Source: Acinetobacter pullicarnis (GTDB lineage: Bacteria > Pseudomonadota > Gammaproteobacteria > Pseudomonadales > Moraxellaceae). From it: a stretch of 64,000 nt of DNA. Shown here one piece after another: positions 8,657 to 18,376 of the stretch (position 1 is its first letter; each line of letters starts with the position of its first letter). The stretch spans positions 2,108,001-2,172,000 of the forward strand of contig NZ_VCMZ01000001.1 in the NCBI RefSeq assembly GCF_006352475.1, written 5' to 3'. Made by a program: the position numbers and the translations under genes. The notes under the pieces are model-generated. The model searched no databases. It saw only the letters and a list, made by a program, of their open reading frames with translations, and was not told where the DNA came from.

Positions 8657-10072
8657 GTGAATATACAGATCAAAACACGGACAGAGAAAGACTTACTCGG
8701 CTACAAAGAAATCCCTGCAGACTATTATTTTGGTATACAAACCTATCGTGCAGTTGAAAACTTTAATCTTAGTCAAAGTAAACTCAGCCACTTTCCATTG
8801 TTTATTAAAGCCCTTGCATTAGTGAAATTAGCCTGTGCTGAATCAAATTTTAAATTAAATAAGCTGCCAGAAAATAAATATAACGCAATTAAATATGCCT
8901 GTGATCAGCTCACGCAGGGTGCATTTCATGAACAGTTCCCAATTGATATGATTCAAGGTGGCGCTGGTACCTCAACCAATATGAATGCCAATGAAGTGAT
9001 TGCAAATATTGGCTTAGAATATTTGCAACAAACAAAAGGCGACTATCAATATTTACATCCAAATAATGATGTAAACATGTCGCAATCAACCAATGATGTT
9101 TATCCAACCTCGATTAAACTCGGTTTATTGTTTGCGCTTGATCAATTCAACACGCCTTTTACAAATCTAATTCAGAGTTTCCGCGCGAAGTCTGAAGAGT
9201 TTTCTGACATCTTAAAAATGGGGCGTACCCAATTACAAGATGCGGTACCAATGACTTTGGGGCAAGAATTCGCAGCCTTTGCAACAACCTTGCAAAATGA
9301 TTTAAACAAGATCAATCAAATTATGCCTGAAGCTTTAAGTGTGGTTAATTTAGGCGGCACGGCGATTGGGACAGGTATTAATACTGAAGTTGAATACCGC
9401 GAGCAGGCAATTAGCGCCCTTTCAAGAATTACCCAGAAAAATATTTCAAGTTCACCTGATTTAATTGAAGCAACTTCAGATATGGGTGATTTTGTTTTAC
9501 TCTCGAGCTTGTTAAAACGTACAGCGACTAAACTGTCTAAAATTGCCAATGACTTGCGCTTATTGTCGAGTGGCCCACGCACAGGTTTTAATGAGATTCA
9601 CTTGGAAGCGCGTCAACCGGGTAGTTCGATTATGCCAGGTAAAGTCAATCCAGTGATTCCAGAAGCAGTCAACCTCGCAAGCTATCAAGTTATTGCCAAT
9701 GATTTAGCAATTACTTTGGCAGCAGAAGCTGGTCAATTACAGCTGAACGCCATGGAACCCCTGATTGCCTTTAAACTGTTCGAGTCGATTGAGTTATTGA
9801 GCAAAGCAATGCAAATGTTCCAAACTAAATGTATTGAGAATATCCAAGCCAATCCAGCCCACTGTCAGGCTTTGGTTGAGAACTCAATTGGTATTATTAC
9901 CGCACTTAATCCGTATTTGGGTTATGAAACGACCACCCGCATTGCTAAACAAGCCAATGAAACAGGTACAAGTGTATTGACTTTAATCAAAGCTGAAAAT
10001 TTACTTTCTGATGAAGTTTTATTAGATGCAATGTCTATTCAAAATATGGTACATCCAAAGCAATCCGTTTAA
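8657..10072 (+). CDS. aspA: Aspartate ammonia-lyase (aspartase)
   Basis: A 471-residue member of the fumarase/aspartase superfamily. It carries the signature GSSIMPGKVNP at about residues 321-331 (flexible catalytic SS loop), the GAGTSTNMNANEV region, and MSQSTNDVYPTS near residue 140. Aspartase reversibly splits L-aspartate to fumarate and ammonia in the cytoplasm. The GAGTSTNMN and SQSTND motifs are shared with class II fumarase, but overall length and the N-terminal KDLLGYKEIPADYYFGIQT favour aspartase. The start is GTG at 8657; no ATG lies near. The gene is followed by a strong terminator and is divergent from a LysR regulator, so it is probably a regulated single-gene unit. Confidence 0.85.
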   Translation: MNIQIKTRTEKDLLGYKEIPADYYFGIQTYRAVENFNLSQSKLSHFPLFIKALALVKLACAESNFKLNKLPENKYNAIKYACDQLTQGAFHEQFPIDMIQGGAGTSTNMNANEVIANIGLEYLQQTKGDYQYLHPNNDVNMSQSTNDVYPTSIKLGLLFALDQFNTPFTNLIQSFRAKSEEFSDILKMGRTQLQDAVPMTLGQEFAAFATTLQNDLNKINQIMPEALSVVNLGGTAIGTGINTEVEYREQAISALSRITQKNISSSPDLIEATSDMGDFVLLSSLLKRTATKLSKIANDLRLLSSGPRTGFNEIHLEARQPGSSIMPGKVNPVIPEAVNLASYQVIANDLAITLAAEAGQLQLNAMEPLIAFKLFESIELLSKAMQMFQTKCIENIQANPAHCQALVENSIGIITALNPYLGYETTTRIAKQANETGTSVLTLIKAENLLSDEVLLDAMSIQNMVHPKQSV

Positions 10073-10096
10073 ATAAACGAATATGCGTTTAAGATC

Positions 10097-10122
10097 AAGG
10101 GAACCTCAAGGTTCCCTTTTTC
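10097..10122 (+). terminator. Intrinsic terminator of the aspartase gene
   Basis: A 9-bp perfect stem (AAGGGAACC/GGTTCCCTT) with a 4-nt loop runs into a T tract, 25 bp after the stop codon. Confidence 0.85.
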
Positions 10123-10280
10123 TTAATATAAGCATTTTATGATCCGCGCCATTTCGAAAGCACGACTGATATTATTGATATTACTTGTCCTATAAATAGA
10201 ACACATAGTCCATAATATGAGGCTTATCAGAGCATTACCAAAACATTAAGATACTGGTTTTATAATTTTGAGTTGGTTAA

Positions 10281-10847
10281 ATGAAAGTTTTACATATCGA
10301 TAGCAGTATTCTCGCAGGCAATTCTGTTTCACGTCAGCTAAGCCAAGCGATCGTAGACCAATTGAAAGTAAAACATGATGACCTCAAGATTGACTATCTC
10401 GATTTAGCCCAACAGGATATTCCACATTTAACAACGGCCATTCTCATGGGTGAAAATCCTGCACAAACGGCTTTAACTGAACAGCTTGTTCAACAATATC
10501 TCGATGCAGATATTGTGGTGGTTGGTGCTGCAATGTATAACTTTGCGCTATCTTCCGCATTAAAAGCGTGGATTGACCGTATTTGTGCAGCAGGTAAAAC
10601 CTTTAAATATACTGAAAATGGTGCTGTTGGTTTAGCCGGTGATAAAACCGTTTATATTGCCAGCAGTCGTGGCGGTGTTTATGGTGAAAACCATCCGAGT
10701 GATTTCCAAGAAGCGATGCTCAAAACAATTTTTAATTTTACAGGCGTGGATAATATTCAAGTGATTCGTGCCGAAGGCGTTAATATGGGCCCAGAATTAA
10801 AAGCCAAAGCTTTGGCTGAAGCAGAACAACACATTCAATTGATTTAA
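10281..10847 (+). CDS. azoR: FMN-dependent NADH-azoreductase
   Basis: A 188-residue flavodoxin-like protein. The start MKVLHIDSSILAGNSVSRQLS and the central MYNFALSSALKAWIDRI match the AzoR family, as does the later ASSRGGVYG. AzoR is a homodimeric FMN enzyme using NADH for two-electron reduction of azo compounds and quinones, usually linked to thiol or quinone stress. Length fits the family (about 190-200). It is a single gene with its own upstream region. A G/C-rich hairpin separates it from the convergent MFS gene. No regulator lies next to it. Confidence 0.88.
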   Translation: MKVLHIDSSILAGNSVSRQLSQAIVDQLKVKHDDLKIDYLDLAQQDIPHLTTAILMGENPAQTALTEQLVQQYLDADIVVVGAAMYNFALSSALKAWIDRICAAGKTFKYTENGAVGLAGDKTVYIASSRGGVYGENHPSDFQEAMLKTIFNFTGVDNIQVIRAEGVNMGPELKAKALAEAEQHIQLI

Positions 10848-10891
10848 AAATTGATGCGTTGACTAAAATTTTATAGCGCCATATTCGCTTA

Positions 10892-10927
10892 TTTCCCCCC
10901 AGCTTAATTTAGCCATGCGGGGGGAAA
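10892..10927. terminator. Hairpin between convergent azoR and MFS genes
   Basis: A 9-bp perfect stem (TTTCCCCCC/GGGGGGAAA) with an 18-nt loop lies between two convergent genes. It may act in both directions, but neither side has a long T tract. Confidence 0.5.
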
Positions 10928-10961
10928 CCGTTTAACCCGCTTCCCCCATACCAATACACGG

Positions 10962-12371
10962 CTATTTAATTCGTCGAACCAACATAAGTGCCAGCAATGG
11001 TGCAATCGAGAACAGCGCAAATAACCACATGGCTGCATGACGAGTACCTTCCACACCGCCAGGTGCGGTAATACCGGCATTATTGACGATGATCCCTGCT
11101 ATTGCGGTTGCTAAAGCCATCGCAAACAGTTGGACGGTGACGACAGATGAAGAGGCAAGATTCTCCTCACCTTTATTCGCAGCATTGAATACATGAATCG
11201 CCAGATGCGGCCAGCAAAGCCCAATCCCCAGTCCAACCGAGATCAAAGCGATAATAAATAAAATCAGCAGTCCACCCATGTCTAATAAATTCGGCATTGG
11301 GATAAAGATTGCCAAAGCCATCAAGGCAGCAATAATCAATACTGGTGAATAACGAAGAATTTTTGTGACTTGGGTTGCCGTCTTATTGGCGGTAATAAAT
11401 GCACCTAAAGTCCAACCACCGGCCATAATCGCTGTCAAATATCCAGCTGTTAATGGTGTAGTTTGCTGTATCACTTGCAAAAAATAAGGCAGATAAACTT
11501 CGGTCGCGAGACCCGCAATCATTAAAATCATCACCATAAAGATCAGCCCAATAGGATGTTTCAATGTATAAGCACCTGTAGGCATTAACTTGGTGGTACT
11601 TTTTGCATCAATTTTGGCAATCGCGATAATACAAAAAATCACGGCTAAAATACCGATGACATTCAACCAAAGTTGATGGGTTAAGCTCATTAAACTGAGT
11701 AATCCAATGCTCAAAACTAAAAAACCAATTTGCGCAAAAGGAATCGCGATTTTGCTTTGACTACGTTGTTGCTGCACGTTCATTTGAACAATAACAATCA
11801 CTGCAATGAATAATGCGATTGGTACAACCGACCAAAATGCCCACCGCCAATGGCCATATTGTGCAAACAAACCACCAATTGCAGGACCGACCAAGGTTGC
11901 AATCCCCCACATCCCCGAGGTAATTCCCATTGCCCTTGACCAGAGCCGCTGTTCAAACACAATTCGGATTAATGCATAACTGAGTGCCAATAAAATACCG
12001 CCACCCAAGCCTTGTAATACACGACCCACCAGTAGTAAAGGCATATTGCTGGCTAAACCACACCAAATCGAACCCAGTGCAAATATGATCAACCCAAGTA
12101 AATAGGCTGAGCGTGGTGTTAATTGCGCTAATATTTGTGCGGCAAGTGCAGAACCAATAATTGAACTAATAACAAATAAGGTGGTATTCCAAGCATAATA
12201 TTGCATCCCGCCAATATCTTGCACAATACTCGGTAAAATGGTGGTCACAATATAAATATTAATGGCATGTAAGGCTACACCGCCAGTTAATGCCAACGTT
12301 CGTAATCCATTTTTACCGCTTAGTAACTCACCCCATGACGCATCTTGCTGGATCTGCTGTTGTTTACTCAT
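10962..12371 (-). CDS. MFS transporter, DHA2-like drug exporter
   Basis: A 469-residue membrane protein with twelve or more hydrophobic segments. The first helix begins after a polar N-terminus of about 25 residues. The GRVLQGLGGGILLALSYALI segment and GPAIGG (motif C, typical of drug/H+ antiporters) place it in the major facilitator superfamily, probably the DHA2 exporter group. The substrate is unknown. The start is the ATG at 12369-12371. An 11-bp inverted repeat lies 20-59 bp upstream and may be an operator, though no regulator gene is adjacent. Confidence 0.8.
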   Translation of the reverse strand: MSKQQQIQQDASWGELLSGKNGLRTLALTGGVALHAINIYIVTTILPSIVQDIGGMQYYAWNTTLFVISSIIGSALAAQILAQLTPRSAYLLGLIIFALGSIWCGLASNMPLLLVGRVLQGLGGGILLALSYALIRIVFEQRLWSRAMGITSGMWGIATLVGPAIGGLFAQYGHWRWAFWSVVPIALFIAVIVIVQMNVQQQRSQSKIAIPFAQIGFLVLSIGLLSLMSLTHQLWLNVIGILAVIFCIIAIAKIDAKSTTKLMPTGAYTLKHPIGLIFMVMILMIAGLATEVYLPYFLQVIQQTTPLTAGYLTAIMAGGWTLGAFITANKTATQVTKILRYSPVLIIAALMALAIFIPMPNLLDMGGLLILFIIALISVGLGIGLCWPHLAIHVFNAANKGEENLASSSVVTVQLFAMALATAIAGIIVNNAGITAPGGVEGTRHAAMWLFALFSIAPLLALMLVRRIK

Positions 12372-12390
12372 GCTTTGCCTATGTGCCTAA

Positions 12391-12430
12391 CTTTTAACAA
12401 CAGATGGTCAAATCAGTATGTTGTTAAAAG
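12391..12430. promoter_or_regulatory. Inverted repeat upstream of the MFS gene
   Basis: Perfect 11-bp arms CTTTTAACAAC and GTTGTTAAAAG, 18 bp apart, lie immediately upstream of the MFS start. This suits an operator for a dimeric repressor or a leader hairpin. Function is inferred from position only. Confidence 0.4.
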
Positions 12431-12475
12431 TATTTTTAAAATCAATTAATCGAAATAAACTCAAGATGCAGCCAC

Positions 12476-12511
12476 TATAAAACCTCAACCTATATTTAGG
12501 TCAAGGTTTTA
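12476..12511. terminator. Imperfect hairpin after the first autotransporter gene
   Basis: A 16-bp stem with two mismatches (ATAAAACCTCAACCTA paired with TAGGTCAAGGTTTTAT) lies about 70 bp beyond the autotransporter stop codon. It has T-rich flanks on both sides. Confidence 0.45.
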
Positions 12512-12579
12512 TATTTTTAACTGGGGTTTATTTTCAAAGATATTGAATCATCGCATTCAGGTCTTTTATTGAAGTTATT

Positions 12580-15501
12580 TTAAAACCTGTATTTCAAGCC
12601 AAGTTGCGCTTGATAGTCGCCCGAATTAATCGCATTCCCTGCAAGATCACCGAATATATTCCAACTTGATTTATCGCTGAGATAATTAAAACCTATGCCA
12701 TAGAGAAAATAATCTTTATCAAATGCTGGCGCGTTATACACCACGGTAATATCCCGATCGAGATTTGAGGACAAATCGACCTTGGGAAGATTACGATCAA
12801 ATGCATAAGCATATTCGGTATAACCACCAAGCAGTAAATGTTTGGATAAGGCATAGTCAAAACGAATACCAGCATGGCCTTTATTTTCTTTTGCACTTAA
12901 ATCACCAATAGAAACACCATAAGCGCTTGACTCTTTTAACTCATCTAATGACACACGATTATGACTCAGCGCTATATAAGGACTAATCGACATTTGATTT
13001 TGATTTAAGCCATAACCGAGTTCAGTATAAAGACCATATTTATCTATATCAGATTTGGCTGTACTTGATTCAGATTGAATCGCATTGGTTACCGTGCGTT
13101 TAAACTGAATATCGCCAAAACCATATTTTAAATGTGTAGCAATATAAAATGGTGTTTCAGCTTTCCATTGCGCATACAAACCAAGCGCTGTGAGTTTCGC
13201 CTGACTTGTCCCCATTGAAGCCGTGTATTTTGACTTTTCACTGAGATTGGATATATACGCCCCGATTATGGTCTGCGCAAAAACTTTCGTATCCGCACCT
13301 GCGGTGATTACGTTCATCTTTGAATTCACCGTGTCCCAACCCGTCGCTTTATTGGTGCTTTCAAGAAAACTGCCCACTGCCCATACACCTGTTATACCCT
13401 GCCGCATCACTTGATGATTACGTTGTGTAAGTTGAGCATTTACCAAGGTATCGTTACGCAATAATATGGATGGCGTTTCAGCAAAGAATGCGCCTGAATT
13501 TGAGTTTAAAAGCGCTTGTGCTGCCCTGCGATTGGGAGTTTGTTGTACTTGTGCGATGTAATCGGTGAGCTTAGTCTGCTCACCTGCTAAGGCTTGACTA
13601 TTGGCCTTGCGCATAAGTTGATTGAGCAACTCCCCCGAAGCTATCGAAATACCGCCACTCACCATTCCGGCTGATCTTGCATCAGCAAAATCTACCTCGA
13701 CAGATACTTTATTCGAGGTCTTTGTCATCCCTTTAAGTTGCAAAAATGGACTCGTCGCTGTATGCGTTGTAAAGACGCCATCAATGCCTTTGGCATAGAG
13801 CACATCGTGAACGCCTTTGGTCACCATGGCCTGATCTTTTGCAGAGACTTCCAAAGCGCCATCCAGTGTTGCCTGACCATCAACAGTTAAAAAGTGATGT
13901 AGGCTATACGCCAAAGTCCCTTCACGAGTCTGTTTAAAATCTCCATTCATCGTTAAACGACCATCATGGGTTGACACTACCCCATGATTCAGCACTGAAC
14001 CGACTGTACCGCGCCCGGACAAAGCACCATTTTTATTGACCAACACGTTTGAAGTAATACCACCAGTGACTTGTAATTTTCCTGCATTAATCGTCGTTGC
14101 CCCTTGATAAGTGCTTGCACCCGCCATCACTAAGGTACCCATTCCTGTTTTAGTTAGGCCTGCATCACCGTTTATATTATTTGAAAAAATAGCAGTATTT
14201 GTAGTTACATCTGCCTCAAAATTTTCAGCAAAGATTTGACTAAAACGTTTCGGGCCTTTTAATGCATCCTCAATATGCAGCGCACCCCAACCAAATTTTT
14301 TGTTATATAACAGATTTCCCCCTGAGCCATCATCCAAATAACGTGATGTCGTGAGTAGGACTTGGCGTATCTGATCTGCTGTCAGCCATGGATATTTAGA
14401 CCAAATCATTGCAGCTGTTGCCGTTACTTTCGGCGCAGAAGCTGAAGTTCCTGCAAACATGATTAATCGACTTTGTTTATCACTATAAATTGGTCCATAA
14501 TAATAATCAGTTGCCATGCACCAACGTGCAGCATCGCCACACCAACTTCCACCTTCTTGCCTATCATGGTGCAGATCGCTACCGTCAAGGTTTAAACCGG
14601 TCACTACCAAAAAACCTTTTTCAAGCTGAGGATTCGTAACGGGTAATAAACTTTCACCATGAGGTACTTGTTTCCCATCATTGCCCGCTGCTAAAACAAG
14701 CAATGTATTACGATTCACCAATTTAGCTGCATATTCATTCATTATGGCTTTGTATTCTGGGTTTAACTCTGGTGTACCGCCAGACAGATTAAACAGTTTC
14801 ACCCCATATTTTTCATTTAAATCTGACATTGCTTGCATATGGGTACTGACAAAACCAATCCCCTCTGGATTGGTGGTACGAACCGCATAAAGTTGAGCAA
14901 TATCTGTGGCTAAACCAGCAATTGCAGCAGACCCTTCAAGAGGTTTAGCAGCAATAACCTCTGCCACCAAAGTCCCATGATATATCTCACTAATATCTTG
15001 CAGATCAAGATTCGCTTCCGTCAGATCCGTAATCGTGGTTATTTTTGTCGTTCGTTTATCTTCATCATAACTAAATACCTTTTGTACGGCATGTTTCAAA
15101 TAATCATTCACACGAACGCCAGTATCCATCACCCCCACTTTTACTTTGTTCTCCGCAGTGTTGGGCTCAGGAACAGCGTATTGATCCCGGTCATAGACAA
15201 ATACAGATGGCGGTGGATCTGGCGCACGATCCTCAGGTTGTAATTTACTTAAAGGTGGATTGGGAATAACTGCTTCTGGCCGTTTCAGTCCTTCTGGCAC
15301 GGTGCTGAGAGGTAAATCAATTGTCGCAACGGGTGGTCGTGGCGTAACCACGTCAATTGGTGATCTAATTGGATGTGGTGCGCTGTCACTCGGTAGATGA
15401 GTAACAATGTTTGGCGATGATGCGCCCCCACCACCACAACCTGCAAAAAGAGTACTGATTGCTATAGTTAAAACCGTTTTCAAAAATAGATGGAATTCCA
15501 T
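12580..15501 (-). CDS. Lipidated subtilisin-type (S8) serine protease autotransporter, copy 1
   Basis: A 973-residue protein. A lipoprotein signal peptide ends in LFAGC (lipidated Cys at residue 22), followed by a Pro-rich linker (about 30-100). A subtilase domain comes next with Asp126 (VMDTGVR), His175 (YHGTLVAE), oxyanion Asn274 (AAGND) and Ser353 (GTSASAP). Then come an autotransporter-associated beta-strand repeat (about 445-475, GAGLTKTGMGTLVMAG style), a passenger linker, and a C-terminal barrel of about 270 residues ending LGLKYRF. The architecture resembles NalP-type autotransporters, in which an S8 protease reaches the surface through its own barrel and is tethered by lipid. The ATG at 15501 has an AAGGACG site upstream. 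A close paralogue lies at 20523-23402. Confidence 0.88.
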   Translation of the reverse strand: MEFHLFLKTVLTIAISTLFAGCGGGGASSPNIVTHLPSDSAPHPIRSPIDVVTPRPPVATIDLPLSTVPEGLKRPEAVIPNPPLSKLQPEDRAPDPPPSVFVYDRDQYAVPEPNTAENKVKVGVMDTGVRVNDYLKHAVQKVFSYDEDKRTTKITTITDLTEANLDLQDISEIYHGTLVAEVIAAKPLEGSAAIAGLATDIAQLYAVRTTNPEGIGFVSTHMQAMSDLNEKYGVKLFNLSGGTPELNPEYKAIMNEYAAKLVNRNTLLVLAAGNDGKQVPHGESLLPVTNPQLEKGFLVVTGLNLDGSDLHHDRQEGGSWCGDAARWCMATDYYYGPIYSDKQSRLIMFAGTSASAPKVTATAAMIWSKYPWLTADQIRQVLLTTSRYLDDGSGGNLLYNKKFGWGALHIEDALKGPKRFSQIFAENFEADVTTNTAIFSNNINGDAGLTKTGMGTLVMAGASTYQGATTINAGKLQVTGGITSNVLVNKNGALSGRGTVGSVLNHGVVSTHDGRLTMNGDFKQTREGTLAYSLHHFLTVDGQATLDGALEVSAKDQAMVTKGVHDVLYAKGIDGVFTTHTATSPFLQLKGMTKTSNKVSVEVDFADARSAGMVSGGISIASGELLNQLMRKANSQALAGEQTKLTDYIAQVQQTPNRRAAQALLNSNSGAFFAETPSILLRNDTLVNAQLTQRNHQVMRQGITGVWAVGSFLESTNKATGWDTVNSKMNVITAGADTKVFAQTIIGAYISNLSEKSKYTASMGTSQAKLTALGLYAQWKAETPFYIATHLKYGFGDIQFKRTVTNAIQSESSTAKSDIDKYGLYTELGYGLNQNQMSISPYIALSHNRVSLDELKESSAYGVSIGDLSAKENKGHAGIRFDYALSKHLLLGGYTEYAYAFDRNLPKVDLSSNLDRDITVVYNAPAFDKDYFLYGIGFNYLSDKSSWNIFGDLAGNAINSGDYQAQLGLKYRF

Positions 15502-16006
15502 TCAACACGTCCTTATTGTTATTGAGTTCCAAACGATCTAAAACACTATTCTTTTGATTTACTTATCGTTTCTATATGGATTCTTCTTTAATGATGGATG
15601 ACTCGTCCGTGCAGTCCCGCAACCTTTCCGAGCAACCCATTTTCCAGCACACGTTACACTGAAGATAGAATACAGAAATCACTTATATTTACAATTAAAA
15701 CAATAGGTTAAATAGCTAATAAAATATCACTTCATACAAACTCTGTGATGCAAAACCTATTTATTTTCAATTTAGTTTGTATCCAAACCGAAGCATTTAA
15801 AGTGGTTTATTTCTTTTTAAAATATCACGTACTATTATTTTTTAAGGCAGTGTCTCAAATATGTTTTAACTTGCTCATTCTTGATGGACTCCCCTGCAAC
15901 TTGTTTAAAATAAATTGTAAATAAACCAATAGAAAACAGGATTTTAGTCATTATTATGTCATTTACACTGATTAATATTTCAACTTATTTTAATGACGAT
16001 GACACT
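15502..16006. other. Divergent intergenic region between autotransporter 1 and phytase-like lipoprotein
   Basis: About 500 bp, AT-rich in its right half and holding the promoters of two divergent lipoprotein genes. A more GC-rich patch at 15590-15670 is not recognised. No convincing small gene was found. Confidence 0.4.
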
Positions 16007-17530
16007 ATGGAAAGAAATCTATTCGCATTATCTGTTCTAGCATCCCTCCTTTTGGTCGGTTGCGGTGATGACAAAGATTCACCAGCAACGCAAAATAAAA
16101 CCTTAAGTTCAGAAACTGCATTAAATTTTGCTGACAAAGATTGTTGGCTTGGTGGTCAAGCCATCCATACAGGGCTAGATAAAAATGGCAATGGCAAGCT
16201 CGATGCCGATGAAATTCAAAATACAAAAAACCAATGCAACACCGAAAATTTATTTGCCAATGGTCTGCGTCTTGGTTATGCAATCATGGATATTAAAGGC
16301 GTTGCAGATGGTGCTAAACCAGGCAATAACATTGAGTTTCGTTTAGGTGGATTTGGATCCGACTTGGTTGCACATCCAACCAATAAAAATCAATTTTATG
16401 CAGTCACGGACCGTGGCCCCAATGCCGATTTTAATATTAATAAAGACAGTGGGAAAATATTTCCCGATCCAAGCTTTACTCCGCGTATTGGTTTATTTGA
16501 AGTTGGTGCAGATGGGACAGTTAAAAAAATCAAAGAAATCTTATTTAAAGATCGTGATGGTCAAAATATTACAGGACTTCCTAACCAGAACTTCGGTGCC
16601 ACCAAAGAAGCGGCTTATGACTTAAATGGAAAACTGTTAAAACAACAAACCGATGAATATGGACTCGATTCTGAGGGTCTAGTCGCAATGAAAGATGGCA
16701 CCTTCTGGGTCAGTGATGAATATGGCCCACATATTGTACATTTTGATGCAAATGGCGTAGAAATTGATCGTATAAATGCCTTTGAACAAGATACCCGCCG
16801 TGTTGGTGGTTATCTCTTACCGGATGAGTTTGCCAACCGTCGTCCCAATCGTGGCATGGAAGGTTTAACTATTACTCCAGATGGAAAAACGCTGGTCGGT
16901 ATTATGCAATCCACCCTAAATAACCCAACCGCTGCGGTCAATAAATCAGACCTTACCCGAATTGTGACCATTGACTTGGCAACAAAAAAAGTCACCCAGT
17001 ATCTTTATAAACAAGAAGGTGGTGCGAATGCCTATTCTAATTCGGCGATTACCGCATTAAGTAATACCAGTTTTCTGGTATTAGAACGTGATGGCGATTT
17101 TTATAAAGACAACAGCAATATTTTTAAGCGGGTTTATAAAATAGATTTACGTAGTGCAACCAATCTAGAAGACGTTAAAGAAACCGAGCAAATCAAACAA
17201 AATGCCAAACTCGGTTTAACCATTGATGGTCAGACTTTAGAACAATATGTCTTGGCAAAAGGTTGGGACGGTTTAAACGCACTCAATATACGACCTGCTG
17301 CAAAAACATTAACGCTCGACATGAATAAACAAGTCAAATTCCCGCACGATAAAATGGAAGGATTATGGCTGATTGACAACAAACGTCTCGGTATTATCAA
17401 TGATGATGATTTTGCTTTATGGAGTCGAGCTGGTGTGATGGAACAAAAGTATTTAGATACAGATAAGAAAGTCATTGATGGCAATACCTTATACATCATC
17501 GACAACTTAGATTTAAAGCCTATTCCATAA
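16007..17530 (+). CDS. Esterase-like activity of phytase family lipoprotein
   Basis: A 507-residue lipoprotein. I place the start at the ATG at 16007, which gives a lipobox LLVGC at residue about 19; the longer frame from 15956 would bury the signal peptide. Near residue 45-60 is an EF-hand-like loop (DKNGNGKLDADE). The body carries TDRGPNADF, DSEGLVAMKDGTFWVSDEYGPH and NRGMEGLTITPDG, motifs of the phytase-like 'esterase-like activity' beta-propeller family. It is expected to be a membrane-anchored periplasmic or surface phosphoesterase or esterase; the substrate is unknown. It sits between the two autotransporter paralogues and ends at a strong hairpin facing the NTF2-like gene. Confidence 0.82.
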   Translation: MERNLFALSVLASLLLVGCGDDKDSPATQNKTLSSETALNFADKDCWLGGQAIHTGLDKNGNGKLDADEIQNTKNQCNTENLFANGLRLGYAIMDIKGVADGAKPGNNIEFRLGGFGSDLVAHPTNKNQFYAVTDRGPNADFNINKDSGKIFPDPSFTPRIGLFEVGADGTVKKIKEILFKDRDGQNITGLPNQNFGATKEAAYDLNGKLLKQQTDEYGLDSEGLVAMKDGTFWVSDEYGPHIVHFDANGVEIDRINAFEQDTRRVGGYLLPDEFANRRPNRGMEGLTITPDGKTLVGIMQSTLNNPTAAVNKSDLTRIVTIDLATKKVTQYLYKQEGGANAYSNSAITALSNTSFLVLERDGDFYKDNSNIFKRVYKIDLRSATNLEDVKETEQIKQNAKLGLTIDGQTLEQYVLAKGWDGLNALNIRPAAKTLTLDMNKQVKFPHDKMEGLWLIDNKRLGIINDDDFALWSRAGVMEQKYLDTDKKVIDGNTLYIIDNLDLKPIP

Positions 17531-17603
17531 TGCATCGCGCTGCTTAAAACAGCAATTATTCACTAGAGCTGTGTTAATCAGCTGAATGATGTATATATAC
17601 CCT

Positions 17604-17630
17604 CTGAGGCTGCTCCAAAGGCAGCCTCAG
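17604..17630. terminator. Hairpin between convergent phytase-like and NTF2-like genes
   Basis: A 10-bp perfect GC-rich stem (CTGAGGCTGC/GCAGCCTCAG) with a 7-nt loop lies between two convergent stop codons. It lacks a T tract but is well placed as a two-way transcription block. Confidence 0.55.
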
Positions 17631-17645
17631 GGTTATGGAAGTTAA

Positions 17646-18176
17646 TTATTGGGTTCTAAAACCAAGATCTCGATCAGCGAGATCCCCACTTATCAGCCTA
17701 GAGACTTCATTTAACTGCACAATTTTTCCATTTTTAATACGATAAAATGCCAGCATTTCTACAATCATTCGCTGACCATTTTTCAGTTCAATATGCACCA
17801 GATGCCGATCAGCTAAGGTATCCCCGGTAAAAGCAGCATCCATCACTTCGAAACGCATGGACGTAGTATCGCGTTTAAGTACATTTAAATGCTTGAGAAA
17901 ATCTGCAAAATTCAAGGTATTACCATCTGCAACTTGAATATAGTCTGTTGAAAACCACCGTCTAACGGCTGCATCATCATTTAAAGTCTGATTGTAAAAG
18001 CCCTGTACCGACACCCGTAGTTGTTCTGCTGTTTGGGTTTGCCATTGCGACTCCCAAGACTGCGCTTGGGTAACGGATAGTGGTAGCATCGGAATAATGC
18101 TCATGGCCAAACAGCTTAACTTTCGTTGAAGGCTTTTCACAGATAGCTTCGGGTGAATACGATTTTTTTGCATCAT
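17646..18176 (-). CDS. Secreted NTF2-like (SnoaL fold) protein
   Basis: A 176-residue protein with a basic N-terminus and hydrophobic stretch ending near VTQAQ, consistent with a signal peptide of about 39 residues. The mature part (about 50-170) has the NTF2-like pattern of an N-terminal helix with FYNQTL, VRRWFSTDYIQVADG, then strands with HIELKNGQRMIVEMLAFYRIKNGKIVQLNEV. NTF2-like proteins have a cone-shaped pocket used for binding or enzymatic roles, and no catalytic assignment is possible here. The AraC regulator 200 bp downstream is on the same strand but separated. Functional link unknown. Confidence 0.7.
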   Translation of the reverse strand: MMQKNRIHPKLSVKSLQRKLSCLAMSIIPMLPLSVTQAQSWESQWQTQTAEQLRVSVQGFYNQTLNDDAAVRRWFSTDYIQVADGNTLNFADFLKHLNVLKRDTTSMRFEVMDAAFTGDTLADRHLVHIELKNGQRMIVEMLAFYRIKNGKIVQLNEVSRLISGDLADRDLGFRTQ

Positions 18177-18376
18177 GGGTTCTCTATAGATATTTGTTCA
18201 ATTGTCAGAATGACGATCAGTGAGCCTTAGAAATAACAGGCACAAAACATCTCGTGAGAACAAATTTACAGTTCCCTTTATGGCTTCACTACCCCATTGA
18301 AGACGACTTATAGCGCATTAAGGCCAAACTAGACCTATCTAGCGTATTTAACTGATTTTAAATGGCCTTCTATTGT

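Noticed and set aside
15956-16006. N-terminal extension of the phytase-like lipoprotein
   Set aside because: It would place 17 polar residues before a standard lipoprotein signal peptide; the ATG at 16007 fits better.
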